A DNA stretch of 7,747 nucleotides from an uncultured bacterium (GCA_900555175.1 USJT01000045.1:1-7747), one strand, 5' to 3'. Shown: positions 1 through 6,806, numbered from the stretch's first letter. Notes: a model not told the origin generated them from the letters alone. Made by a program: numbers and translations.

Positions 1-1113
1 TTTTCTTGTCATATCAGCGATAGACATACCGATTGCCATTGCTTGAGAATCTTTTTCTTCTTCAATCATTTTTCTTGGGAATTTATTTTTTCTCATGAAT
101 GGAGAATCTTCGATATTATCTGCAATTTTCTTCATCATAGCAACTGCTTCAACTGGGTAAGCACCTGCAGCAGTTTCACCTGATAACATGATAGCATCTG
201 TTCCGTCTAAAATAGCGTTTGCTACGTCTGAAGTTTCAGCACGTGTAGGAATTGGGTTTTCAATCATGCTATCTAACATTTGTGTAGCTACAATTACAAC
301 TTTTCTTTTTGCATTAGCTTTTCTGATGATAGTTTTTTGAACGATAGGTACGTTTTCATTTGAAATTTCAATACCTAAGTCGCCTCTAGCAACCATGATA
401 CCGTCTGATACTTCAATAATTGCATCAATATTATTAACAGCTTGATGTTTTTCAATTTTAGAAATAATTCTTGCAGTTGTGTTACCGTGGCTGTGTAATA
501 ATTCTCTCAATTTAACGATATCAGAAGCTTCTCTAACAAATGATAAACCAAGGTAATCAATATCATTATGAGCAGCGAAATCAACAAACTTGATATCTCT
601 TTCTGTTAAAACATCGAGGCTGCCTTGAGAACCAGGGATATTAATACCTTTTCTTTGTTTCAATAAACCATCTGTTAAAACTTCAGCAAAGATAACTCTA
701 TCTTCAACTTTTTTAACTTCAAGTTGAATTTTACCGTCATCAATCATGATTTTTTCACCAGGTGTAACGTCATCTGCCATGCCTTTGTAATCAACAGGTA
801 AAATATCGCCTGTAATTTCAGCTTGGTGGCGGAATTTAAGAATTTGACCTTTGTGAATTTCAATAGATTCAGGTAAATTACCAATTCTGATTTTTGGACC
901 TTGAAGGTCTAAAAGTACAGGAATTAATGTTTTTTCTTCTTTTTCAATTTCTCTGATGTAAGACAAATTTGTCTTGTGCATTTCAACATCGCCATGTGAA
1001 TAATTTAATCTTAACATGGTTACGCCATCTTTAAAAATCTCTCTGATTTTTTCTTTTGTAGACGTTGCAGGTCCTAGAGTTGCAACGATTTTGGTCATAG
1101 TGTAATTATCCAT
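1..1113 (-). CDS. pyk: Pyruvate kinase, C-terminus beyond the left edge
   Basis: Cytosolic glycolytic enzyme that converts phosphoenolpyruvate and ADP to pyruvate and ATP. Reading leftward from the ATG at 1113-1111 gives 371 uninterrupted codons. Family motifs appear in order: [11 protein letters not shown] at 7-17, the substrate/K+ loop RLNYSHG at 35-41, [11 protein letters not shown] at 68-78, the catalytic lysine in KIEK (Lys219, Glu221), the metal-binding ARGDLG at 242-247 and SGETAAG from 311. Family members are usually about 470-590 residues, so most of the A domain and the B domain are present and the regulatory C domain is cut off. The start is supported by GAAAGGAAG at 1117-1125; Met6 is a weaker alternative. 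The gene diverges from the SLH-protein gene and has a candidate promoter at 1189-1217. No frameshift or missing catalytic residue was seen. The assignment is very secure; the isoform and its allosteric regulation cannot be judged. Confidence 0.97.
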   Translation of the reverse strand, partial: MDNYTMTKIVATLGPATSTKEKIREIFKDGVTMLRLNYSHGDVEMHKTNLSYIREIEKEEKTLIPVLLDLQGPKIRIGNLPESIEIHKGQILKFRHQAEITGDILPVDYKGMADDVTPGEKIMIDDGKIQLEVKKVEDRVIFAEVLTDGLLKQRKGINIPGSQGSLDVLTERDIKFVDFAAHNDIDYLGLSFVREASDIVKLRELLHSHGNTTARIISKIEKHQAVNNIDAIIEVSDGIMVARGDLGIEISNENVPIVQKTIIRKANAKRKVVIVATQMLDSMIENPIPTRAETSDVANAILDGTDAIMLSGETAAGAYPVEAVAMMKKIADNIEDSPFMRKNKFPRKMIEEEKDSQAMAIGMSIADMTRK

Positions 1114-1161
1114 ATTCTTCCTTTCTATATTGGGTAAAATTATTAAAATTATAATTACATG

Positions 1162-1190
1162 TTTACAAAAAATAATATGTACGATATAAT
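1162..1190 (+). promoter_or_regulatory. Strong sigma70-type promoter of the SLH-protein gene
   Basis: TTTACA (1162-1167), a 17-bp spacer and a perfect TATAAT (1185-1190). The predicted start is near 1197, giving a leader of about 37 nt before the ATG at 1234. The ribosome binding site is GAGGAAG at 1221-1227. The same -35 and -10 hexamers with the same spacing recur at 6827-6855. Confidence 0.8.
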
Positions 1191-1217
1191 CATACACGAA
1201 AAAGGTTTACTAGTAAA
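1189..1217 (-). promoter_or_regulatory. Candidate sigma70-type promoter of pyk
   Basis: On the minus strand TTTACT (1217-1212) and TATGAT (1194-1189) are separated by exactly 17 bp. The -10 box matches consensus at 5 of 6 positions and the -35 at 4 of 6. It would start transcription near 1182, leaving a leader of about 69 nt. The -10 box overlaps the plus-strand -10 of the SLH gene. A separate TATAAT at 1153-1148 on this strand lacks a good -35 partner. Confidence 0.45.
1206..1217. repeat. Perfect 12-bp palindrome, possible operator
   Basis: TTTACTAGTAAA is a perfect palindrome. It lies about 10 bp downstream of the predicted SLH-gene start and its right half is the candidate -35 box of pyk, so a bound protein could affect both promoters. 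A regulatory role is inference; in AT-rich DNA a 12-bp palindrome can occur by chance. Confidence 0.3.
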
Positions 1218-1233
1218 TATGAGGAAGTAAAAA

Positions 1234-2502
1234 ATGAAGAAATTTGTTTCAGGGTTAATGGCACTGTGTTTGTTGTCATTTAATGCAATCCCTGCATTAG
1301 CTGCATCAATTGCAGATGTCGGCCAAAATTATTGGGCCAGCAAGGAAATTAATGCTGTCGTTGACGACAATATTATGTCTCTTTCCGGTAATCGTTTTAA
1401 TCCGGAAGGTGATATGACTAGAGTTGAATTTGTAAATGCTTTATTAAAAGTATTATCTGATGAAAATTTAAATGTAACTATTTCTAATAAATTTTCTGAT
1501 GTTTCAAAATCAAATCCTAACTATGATAATATTTTACGTTCACAACAGTTAGGTCTTGTTTATGGTTATCCGGATGGTACATTTAAACCTAATAAATCAG
1601 TTTTAAGATCTGAAGCTCAATCAGTTATCAGCCATATTACAAAAGATATGGAGGCTGACAAATCTGTATTAGATCAATTCAAAGATGCATCAGCTATTCC
1701 TGCTTGGGCAAAAAATGTTTACGCAAAAACTATTAACTATGGTATTTACGTAAATTATCCGGATTCAAGAGAATTAAGACCAAATGATAATTTATCAAGA
1801 GCAGAAGCTGCTGTTCTTTTGGCTAGACTAAAAGAAAAATTGGATCTTGTTAAACAACAATATCTTGGAGTTACTAAAGTAGAACACCTTGATGTTACAA
1901 GAAAAGCTCCTAACAATGAAGTTAAAGTTAATAATGTTCAAAGTGTTATTAACCAAGGTAACGTTTTAGTTGTTGCTTTTGATGAAAAATTCAAATCAGA
2001 AGATCACAAAGCAGGCGATATCGTTAACTTTGTAGCTAAAGAAGATATTTATACTGAAGAAGGAACTCTTATTATTCCTGCAAATACAAAATTTGTAGCT
2101 CAAATTAACGAAATTAAAGATCCAAAATGGTTTAATAAAAATGCAAGAGTTTACCCTCAATTGCAAAAAATTATCTTCCCTGACGGAAGAGAAGCAGCAT
2201 TCAATGCTAAACCTTTCTCTAAAGATTATTCTTTAAAAGAAGGTCCTTGGATGACAACAGGTAAATTAGTATTATGTACATTAACTGGTGGTGCTGTTGG
2301 TACCGGTGCTGGTGTTGGCTTTGCATTCATTCCAAGTCCTGATTTAATCGGTACTGGTGTTGCAATCGGTTTACCTGTTGGCGCAGCAGTTGGTCTTGCA
2401 ACAGGTCTTATTACTAAAGGCTTGCAATATAACGCTAAAGATGGCGAAGAAATTTATGTAATCTTACTTGATGATGCTTCTTTAGTTAGAGTAAACCAAT
2501 AA
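1234..2502 (+). CDS. Secreted triple-SLH protein with a Gly-rich hydrophobic C-terminal segment
   Basis: A 422-residue exported protein, probably a cell-envelope component anchored through its SLH domains to a wall or envelope polysaccharide. Residues 1-23 form a Sec signal peptide (basic MKK, hydrophobic core, Ala-Leu-Ala cleavage region). Three SLH domains follow at about 26-76, 87-137 and 149-202, recognisable by (F/I)xDV or FKDA openings, GYPDGTFKP at 111-119 and the T/S-R-x-E endings. A linker leads to a beta-rich region (about 235-330) with GTLIIPANTKF and FPDGRE. Two Gly/Ala-rich hydrophobic stretches at about 344-366 and 371-396 could form a membrane hairpin, before a short tail with EEIYVILL. 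The SLH part is secure. The C-terminal half is unfamiliar to me; a resemblance to the barrel region of TrbI/VirB10-type secretion proteins is only a weak impression. It has its own promoter and terminator. Confidence 0.93.
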   Translation: MKKFVSGLMALCLLSFNAIPALAASIADVGQNYWASKEINAVVDDNIMSLSGNRFNPEGDMTRVEFVNALLKVLSDENLNVTISNKFSDVSKSNPNYDNILRSQQLGLVYGYPDGTFKPNKSVLRSEAQSVISHITKDMEADKSVLDQFKDASAIPAWAKNVYAKTINYGIYVNYPDSRELRPNDNLSRAEAAVLLARLKEKLDLVKQQYLGVTKVEHLDVTRKAPNNEVKVNNVQSVINQGNVLVVAFDEKFKSEDHKAGDIVNFVAKEDIYTEEGTLIIPANTKFVAQINEIKDPKWFNKNARVYPQLQKIIFPDGREAAFNAKPFSKDYSLKEGPWMTTGKLVLCTLTGGAVGTGAGVGFAFIPSPDLIGTGVAIGLPVGAAVGLATGLITKGLQYNAKDGEEIYVILLDDASLVRVNQ

Positions 2503-2531
2503 TTAATCAAAAAATAAAAATTCAACTTTAG

Positions 2532-2558
2532 GAGGACTGCTTTTAGGCAGTCCTCTTT
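2532..2558 (+). terminator. Rho-independent terminator of the SLH-protein gene
   Basis: A perfect 9-bp stem, GAGGACTGC (2532-2540) with GCAGTCCTC (2547-2555), closes a 6-nt loop and is followed by a short T run. The T tract is weak, so some read-through into the next gene is possible. Confidence 0.8.
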
Positions 2559-2606
2559 GCTATTTATGCTATGGTAATTAAGTGTTTAAAAGTTTATTAT
2601 AAGGGG

Positions 2607-2615
2607 TGTTATAAA
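2607..2615 (+). promoter_or_regulatory. Candidate extended -10 promoter of the CxxC protein gene
   Basis: TGTTATAAA reads as an extended -10 element (TG, one base, TATAAA). No good -35 hexamer sits at 17 bp; TTTAAA at 2585-2590 is 19 bp away. The predicted start near 2622 gives a leader of about 34 nt. Confidence 0.4.
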
Positions 2616-2655
2616 TGTGATTTAAAAGTGTTTTTATTTTAAATGGGAGTATGTT

Positions 2656-3015
2656 ATGAAAAAATTATTTATTTCTTTGTTATTAGTTGGTGCAGTATGT
2701 TTTTCATCTCAAGGAGCATTTGCCGCTTGGGAAGAAGTTCAAGCTCTTAATCCTATGCCGTATATGTATTATTTAAACCCTATGCCTTACGTAGGTATAG
2801 GTGAAAATAGAACAAGTTTTAGTTTAAACCCATTCACAGGTTTTAAAAATTGCAATAAATGTAAGGTTAAAAAGGTAAAATGTGATGAATGTACAAAGGT
2901 AAAAATACAGCCATGTCAATCTTGCAGAAAAGCTTTTGCTGAAGAAAATTGCAATACTTGTAACCAAACATATATAGAAACTATCCAACCAAAATGCACA
3001 TCATGCGGTCATTAG
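2656..3015 (+). CDS. Small exported protein with five CxxC motifs
   Basis: A 119-residue protein of unknown function. Residues 1-23 are a clear signal peptide (MKKLF, hydrophobic core, AFA before the cleavage site). Its body has LNPMPY twice (31-36 and 40-45) and a related LNPF at 57-60. Then come five CxxC pairs at 66-69, 76-79, 87-90, 99-102 and 114-117, spaced by 6, 7, 8 and 11 residues and interspersed with lysines. No catalytic motif is visible. The pairs could bind zinc, another metal or an Fe-S cluster, or form disulfides in the periplasm; the sequence alone does not decide. GGGAG at 2645-2649 is the ribosome binding site, six bases before the ATG. An ATG at 2651 is out of frame and stops after two codons. 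The gene lies between two terminators, so it is probably transcribed alone. Confidence 0.88.
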   Translation: MKKLFISLLLVGAVCFSSQGAFAAWEEVQALNPMPYMYYLNPMPYVGIGENRTSFSLNPFTGFKNCNKCKVKKVKCDECTKVKIQPCQSCRKAFAEENCNTCNQTYIETIQPKCTSCGH

Positions 3016-3018
3016 ATA

Positions 3019-3048
3019 AAAAAAGAGCCTTTTAAAAGGCTCTTTTTT
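3019..3048. terminator. Bidirectional terminator between convergent genes
   Basis: A perfect 30-bp palindrome centred at 3033/3034, with GAGCC/GGCTC arms flanked by A and T runs on both sides, so each strand reads stem plus U tract. It ends transcription of the CxxC gene (stop 3013-3015) and of the kinase gene, whose TAA (3049-3047) overlaps the hairpin edge. Confidence 0.92.
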
Positions 3049-3883
3049 AATATTCTACTATATTTTTTAATGTATTAAATATATTATCAGTAATTTCTTG
3101 AATATATTCTTGAGATACCATTCCGTTAATAACTGCGTCAGAAATTTGATATGCAGGTCTTATGTATTGTTGTGCTGTCTTATTTACATCCTGGAATTGT
3201 AAATCAGCGGCTTTTCCTGTTTTCCCTCTTAGTGCAGCTCTTCTGTACCATCTGTCTTTTATAACTTCAAGAGGAGTGAAAACATAAACTTTTACGTCCA
3301 TTATATCTCTGATACCTTCATTTAAAACATACAAGCCTTCTGTCAAAACAACTTTAGCAGGCTTTTTTACATCACCGTTCGGATCAGAGACACAAGTAAC
3401 AAAATCATATTTTGGAGAAGTTATTTCTTTTCCTGTTTTCAATTTCATAAGATGCTTTTTCATTAAGTCTAAATCAATGGCATCAGGGGTATCAAAGCTA
3501 AAACCTGTTTTAAATAGGGCTTCATAACTTCCGGCTTCTTGCAATTCTTTTGAAGTATCTTTGTAATAATCATCACAGCGAATTACTGTATAAATACCTT
3601 CTTTTTTTTCTTTAACGCATGCTTTAATTGTGTTATCAACAAAAACAGTTTTACCTGATGCGCTTTCGCCAGTGATACCAATAAGAAAAGTTTTCTTTTT
3701 CTCTTGAACAACTTTTCTTGCAATATTTAAAATCAGATTTTCTGATGTTTTTAAGAAAAGTGGTTGTGATTGAAGTTTATCTTCTTCAAGAATCTTTTTT
3801 AGAGATTCAACTATTTGCGATATTACCTCCATATCGCGTCTGCTTGAGTAAAAATCATAACTTGTTAGAAAATCTGTAGCCAT
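3047..3883 (-). CDS. Uridine kinase-like P-loop kinase
   Basis: A 278-residue cytosolic protein of the uridine kinase/phosphoribulokinase family, which transfers phosphate from ATP to a nucleoside or sugar hydroxyl. Family elements appear in order: Walker A GESASGKT at 72-79, the acceptor-binding segment CDDYYKD at 103-109, FDTPDAID at 130-137, LKTGKEITSPKYDF at 148-161, the strand VVLTEGLYVL at 178-187, and the Arg-rich lid DRWYRRAALRGKTG at 210-223. A C-terminal IRPAYQISDAVI (241-252) resembles the end of Udk. Typical Udk is about 210 residues. This protein carries an extra N-terminal helical region of about 65 residues, so its substrate may differ from uridine. The start is supported by GGGGAAG at 3888-3894. 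Upstream (3895-4000) I see no convincing promoter. Family assignment is firm, exact substrate unknown. Confidence 0.88.
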   Translation of the reverse strand: MATDFLTSYDFYSSRRDMEVISQIVESLKKILEEDKLQSQPLFLKTSENLILNIARKVVQEKKKTFLIGITGESASGKTVFVDNTIKACVKEKKEGIYTVIRCDDYYKDTSKELQEAGSYEALFKTGFSFDTPDAIDLDLMKKHLMKLKTGKEITSPKYDFVTCVSDPNGDVKKPAKVVLTEGLYVLNEGIRDIMDVKVYVFTPLEVIKDRWYRRAALRGKTGKAADLQFQDVNKTAQQYIRPAYQISDAVINGMVSQEYIQEITDNIFNTLKNIVEY

Positions 3884-4076
3884 TCTACTTCCCCTGTAAT
3901 ATTCTAATATTTTACATTAAACTTATTTTATTTTGTAGGAATAATAAATTTTGTAACAATATTATTATTTTTCTTAAAGAATGTTCTAAAAAATGCCGTT
4001 ATGGGAATATGTGAAGTAGCCTTTAGAAGTAATATTTCAAAATTGCGAGCATAAAGTCTACGGGAGTAACTTATTT

Positions 4077-4082
4077 AAGGAG
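4077..4082 (+). promoter_or_regulatory. Shine-Dalgarno site of the 57-residue ORF
   Basis: AAGGAG followed by six bases and then ATG at 4089. This near-perfect ribosome binding site is the main evidence that the short downstream ORF is translated. Confidence 0.75.
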
Positions 4083-4088
4083 ATTGAA

Positions 4089-4262
4089 ATGTATCACGAT
4101 GAAATTTTTGAAACCGCTCTAAGAGATGTACGAGAAGAAAGTTACAAGGCATTGAAGGAAGAAATATCCTCAATGGAGTATGCAATTGAAAGATTTCTGA
4201 AAAATGTGCTAGAATGCACATCAAGTAAATCCGAAAGAGATTTTAACGTTTCTACTTTTTAA
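4089..4262 (+). CDS. Small hypothetical protein, 57 residues
   Basis: The protein starts MYHDEIFETALRDVREE and ends in NVSTF. It is predicted to be mostly helical, with acidic and basic residues alternating over residues 3-42 and one cysteine (Cys43). There is no signal peptide or membrane segment, and I do not recognise a family. Evidence that it is real: an excellent ribosome binding site (4077-4082), an uninterrupted frame, and a terminator starting 18 bp after its stop. It lies between the kinase gene (divergent) and the 452-residue protein gene (convergent). The 190 bp upstream show no clear promoter. It could be a small regulator or a partner of a neighbour, but nothing in the sequence says which. 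Confidence 0.65.
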   Translation: MYHDEIFETALRDVREESYKALKEEISSMEYAIERFLKNVLECTSSKSERDFNVSTF

Positions 4263-4279
4263 AATTTAATAAAAATAAT

Positions 4280-4313
4280 AAAAAAGACCGTTTTTTTAGA
4301 CGGCCTTTTTTTT
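4280..4313. terminator. Bidirectional terminator
   Basis: Read on the minus strand, AAGGCCGT pairs with ACGGTCTT (one G-U pair) and is followed by a U run. Read on the plus strand, CCGTTT pairs with AGACGG around a four-T loop, extended by G-C and A-T pairs across one mismatch, and is followed by eight Ts (4306-4313). It serves the 57-residue ORF and the 452-residue protein gene, whose stop codon (4314-4312) overlaps its edge. Confidence 0.85.
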
Positions 4314-5670
4314 ATGAAACATAATTTATATTAGCTATTGATTCCAGTTGACTTATTAGTGGATCATATTCAGATTCTTGCGCTTGAGCATATTGTATTG
4401 AGTTATCACTTGATGTTCCTGCTGATCCTTCTCTTTGAGCTATAAGTTCTTTATAAGCATCAAGAGTTGTTTGATCATCGAAACCTCCTTCTTTATTTGC
4501 TTTTTCTGCTGTTGCAAGTAAAAGTTCTTCTTGGGCTGCTTGAGAGCTATCAGCTTTTTCTGCTAGTGCTTTTGCTGCTTTTGATTTTTCTTTATTTTTT
4601 TCTTCAGCGTAAATTTCAGCTTCTGATTTATTTAGAGAATCTTTTTCGTTTAGAGCTGCATCCATAACTTTTCCTGCTCCCCAGCTTGCAATCGCACCTC
4701 CGATAAGACCACCGACAAAGCCAATTGCGCCTCCGACTATATTGCCAACTCCTGGGAAAACAGTTCCGATTGCAGCACCGGTTGCAGCTGCTCCTGCCGC
4801 AGATCCAAGAACACTTGCTCCGACTTTTGTAGCTGATTTTGCAACTTGTTTTTTTGCTCTGCTATTTGAATAGCCTTCTTTTCGCTCTTCTTTATCTATT
4901 TTATATGCCTTAATAATTTCAGGAATTTCTGTAATGCCTTCAATTGCAGCCATCAGCCAACTCCCTTTTACGCCTGTCTTAGCCAATTTTAAAGCAGAAG
5001 CTCCTTTGGAAGTCTTTAGAAATTTACTTTCTGCTTTATATACTCCTGTTTTTCTTTTTAGCGAATTAGATAATTTTCCAAGTTTTGAGGTTTGTTTTAT
5101 TGTGCCATTTCTCATTCCTTCATTTACTTTTATGTCACCTTGTCTGATTGCTTCTCTAATTTTGTTAAGTTGAGCTTTTAATTCTGCTCCTGTCATTTTT
5201 TTATCTTTTGCTTCTTGAATTAGTCTTTTTGCATCTTCATAGTAGCTGCTTTTTATTTTTGATGCTTTATATTTAGCAAGTTTTTTAGGACTTAATTTTG
5301 AAACATCTGTATTTGCATCAAATTTTGGCAAGTCTTTTTCGTAACTCAACAAATTGCCGTATTGATGTTTATTTTTTAACGTTTGAAATAAACTTTTATC
5401 ATCTTTAAGGTATGCTGTTGCATTATTCAAATCTTTCCATGCTTGAAAATAACCAGTATTTGGGGACTTTTTCATTTCTTTATATCCTTGAATTGGTTTT
5501 GACACGTATTTCATTGCCAACGGTGCCCCAACAATAAATGGCAAACCAAATGCTATTGACGATCCCAGTCCTGAAAAAGCATTTGCATTTCCCTGAGGTA
5601 TATTTTTTACATCATAAAGCCAATTAGCAAGTGCTAAATTGGGATTTTGAACAGTGTTCACTTCTGTCAT
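4312..5670 (-). CDS. Hypothetical protein with TEIP motif and Gly/Ala-zipper hydrophobic segment (family member 1)
   Basis: A 452-residue protein of no family I recognise. Layout: an N-terminal part with one hydrophobic stretch (about 34-54), then a long, strongly basic, helical region (about 60-235). Next comes GITEIPEIIKAYK at 245-257, followed by a charged linker. A Gly/Ala-rich hydrophobic segment (about 283-333, with GAAIG at 298-302 and repeated small-x-x-x-small spacing) could insert in a membrane as a hairpin. An Ala/Glu/Lys-rich region (340-395) looks like a coiled coil, and the tail is polar and acidic. There is no N-terminal signal peptide. The 245-333 core matches the neighbour at 5814-6728, so the two are probably paralogues. 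The start is supported by AAGGG at 5679-5683. A membrane-inserting or pore-type role is inference; a structural or phage-derived protein remains possible. Confidence 0.9.
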   Translation of the reverse strand: MTEVNTVQNPNLALANWLYDVKNIPQGNANAFSGLGSSIAFGLPFIVGAPLAMKYVSKPIQGYKEMKKSPNTGYFQAWKDLNNATAYLKDDKSLFQTLKNKHQYGNLLSYEKDLPKFDANTDVSKLSPKKLAKYKASKIKSSYYEDAKRLIQEAKDKKMTGAELKAQLNKIREAIRQGDIKVNEGMRNGTIKQTSKLGKLSNSLKRKTGVYKAESKFLKTSKGASALKLAKTGVKGSWLMAAIEGITEIPEIIKAYKIDKEERKEGYSNSRAKKQVAKSATKVGASVLGSAAGAAATGAAIGTVFPGVGNIVGGAIGFVGGLIGGAIASWGAGKVMDAALNEKDSLNKSEAEIYAEEKNKEKSKAAKALAEKADSSQAAQEELLLATAEKANKEGGFDDQTTLDAYKELIAQREGSAGTSSDNSIQYAQAQESEYDPLISQLESIANINYVS

Positions 5671-5759
5671 TTTCTTTTCCCTTGAATATTTATAAATTCC
5701 CCGTATAATTAATATAAAAATTTTTTATTTAAAAAATTGCTTTTTTTGTAACAATTTGT

Positions 5760-5791
5760 AAAAAAACGGCAGTTTTTAATTAAGCTGCCGT
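5760..5791 (-). terminator. Rho-independent terminator of the 304-residue protein gene
   Basis: On the minus strand ACGGCAG (5791-5785) pairs with CTGCCGT (5772-5766) around a 12-nt AT-rich loop, followed by a run of seven Us (5766-5760). It separates the two paralogous genes, so they are probably not a simple two-gene operon. Confidence 0.88.
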
Positions 5792-5813
5792 CATATTTTA
5801 TCAGTATATATTA

Positions 5814-6728
5814 TTAGCATTGAAAGTTTAGATTATTCATTCCTGAAGCCATTGCCATAAAGTCTTGATCCATAGGATTTGCCATTGAGTTTGAATACAA
5901 CATTTGTCTTAGTGCCATCAACTGTTGAGGTGTCATAGTCGGCTGAGGAATATTGAATTGTGGCTGCATTTGATTAATTTGTGGATAAGTATTGAAGCCG
6001 CCTTGTGCAAAAGGATTCATTCCTTGTTGTTGCATTTGTTGAAGTGCTAATTGTTGTTGTTTTAGAGCTTCTTCTGCTTCAGCTTTTTTCTCTGAATAAC
6101 TTTTGCCAGTAAACTTGCTCATTAGCCAATCGACAACTGCATAACCTACTAAACCGCCAACTACCGGTAATGGTATTAATGCTTGACCAATTGCAGCTCC
6201 AGCCATACCTGCACCTAGTCTTAAACCTGATTTACCTGTTTCAGTTACACCTGCAACTAATCCTTTATCTTTGAATGCTGAAAAGATATTTGGAATTTCT
6301 GTTAGACCGATTATCAATGTACCGATTAATGGCATTCTTTTTCCAATGCCAGTGAGAGAACCTTTGAATTGTGACCAGAGTTTTGAAGCTCCTGTTTTAC
6401 CGGCCTTGTCAGCAAGTATTCCGCCTACTCTCCAGCCTTGAGATACTTTAGCAGGGAATGATTTTAAAGCTGCCCAAGTGCTTTGCCAAAAGCCGCCATA
6501 TCTTTTATTCATTAATGCGTTATGTTCTTCAGCTTTTTTAGCTCCGTTTTTAAAGCCTGACCAAACTGATTCGAAATAAGATTGGTTGTTAATTTTACGG
6601 TTTTTAATTGTATCTCGCATGGCTTTAGTAAATTTTTCATTACCTGTTCCCAATACAAAATCAGGATACAATTTACCTGCACGTTTAACGTAATTCCAAC
6701 CTACTGATGCAATGGAACTTATTCCCAT
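5814..6728 (-). CDS. Hypothetical protein with TEIP motif, Gly/Ala-rich hydrophobic segment and Gln/Met/Asn-rich tail (family member 2)
   Basis: A 304-residue protein without a recognised family. Residues 1-130 are basic and rich in Trp and aromatic residues in amphipathic helices (for example FWQSTWAALKSF at 80-91). GLTEIPNIFSAFK at 141-153 aligns with GITEIPEIIKAYK of the 452-residue protein, with 8 of 13 positions identical. A Gly/Ala-rich hydrophobic segment (about 169-204) contains GAAIG at 177-181, also shared. A charged helix (207-223) leads into a low-complexity tail: in residues 221-304 I count 19 Gln, 11 Met and 9 Asn. It has no signal peptide and ends in cysteine. AGGTAGG (6735-6741) precedes the ATG, and the stop is followed by a second in-frame TAA. 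Its promoter in 6729-6861 could not be identified. Function unknown; the tail suggests flexible or assembly-prone behaviour. Confidence 0.9.
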   Translation of the reverse strand: MGISSIASVGWNYVKRAGKLYPDFVLGTGNEKFTKAMRDTIKNRKINNQSYFESVWSGFKNGAKKAEEHNALMNKRYGGFWQSTWAALKSFPAKVSQGWRVGGILADKAGKTGASKLWSQFKGSLTGIGKRMPLIGTLIIGLTEIPNIFSAFKDKGLVAGVTETGKSGLRLGAGMAGAAIGQALIPLPVVGGLVGYAVVDWLMSKFTGKSYSEKKAEAEEALKQQQLALQQMQQQGMNPFAQGGFNTYPQINQMQPQFNIPQPTMTPQQLMALRQMLYSNSMANPMDQDFMAMASGMNNLNFQC

Positions 6729-6806
6729 TTTTTACCTACCTATTTTTATAACCTACCTTAATTACATAAAAAAATTTTTCTCTTTTAAATTGCTATAAAT
6801 TTTTAA

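Noticed and set aside
1148..1153. Minus-strand TATAAT as the pyk -10 box
   Set aside because: The hexamer is perfect, but no acceptable -35 lies 16-18 bp upstream; the pair at 1189-1217 has better geometry. It remains a possible alternative.
3884..4076. A small RNA or riboswitch in the longest gene-free stretch
   Set aside because: Apart from a short AGAA/TTCT inverted repeat near 3978, I found no stable stem, terminator or recognisable riboswitch pattern.
4467..4667. Plus-strand Leu-rich open frame
   Set aside because: It is antisense to the Ala/Glu/Lys-rich part of the 452-residue protein gene; the leucines come from reverse-reading its Lys and Glu codons. No ribosome binding site supports it.
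4934..5173. Plus-strand open frame of 79 codons
   Set aside because: It lies fully antisense within the 452-residue protein gene and has no ribosome binding site or family resemblance.
3949..5755. Shared 12-mer TTTTGTAACAAT at 3949-3960 and 5744-5755, both upstream of minus-strand genes
   Set aside because: It is made of bases common in this AT-rich DNA, no -10 box sits at a sensible distance in either place, and two copies are too few to call a motif.
4312..6728. Phage tail tape-measure or other prophage proteins
   Set aside because: Hydrophobic helical proteins can look like tape measures, but these are short, each seems to be a separate transcription unit, and no other phage gene is present.
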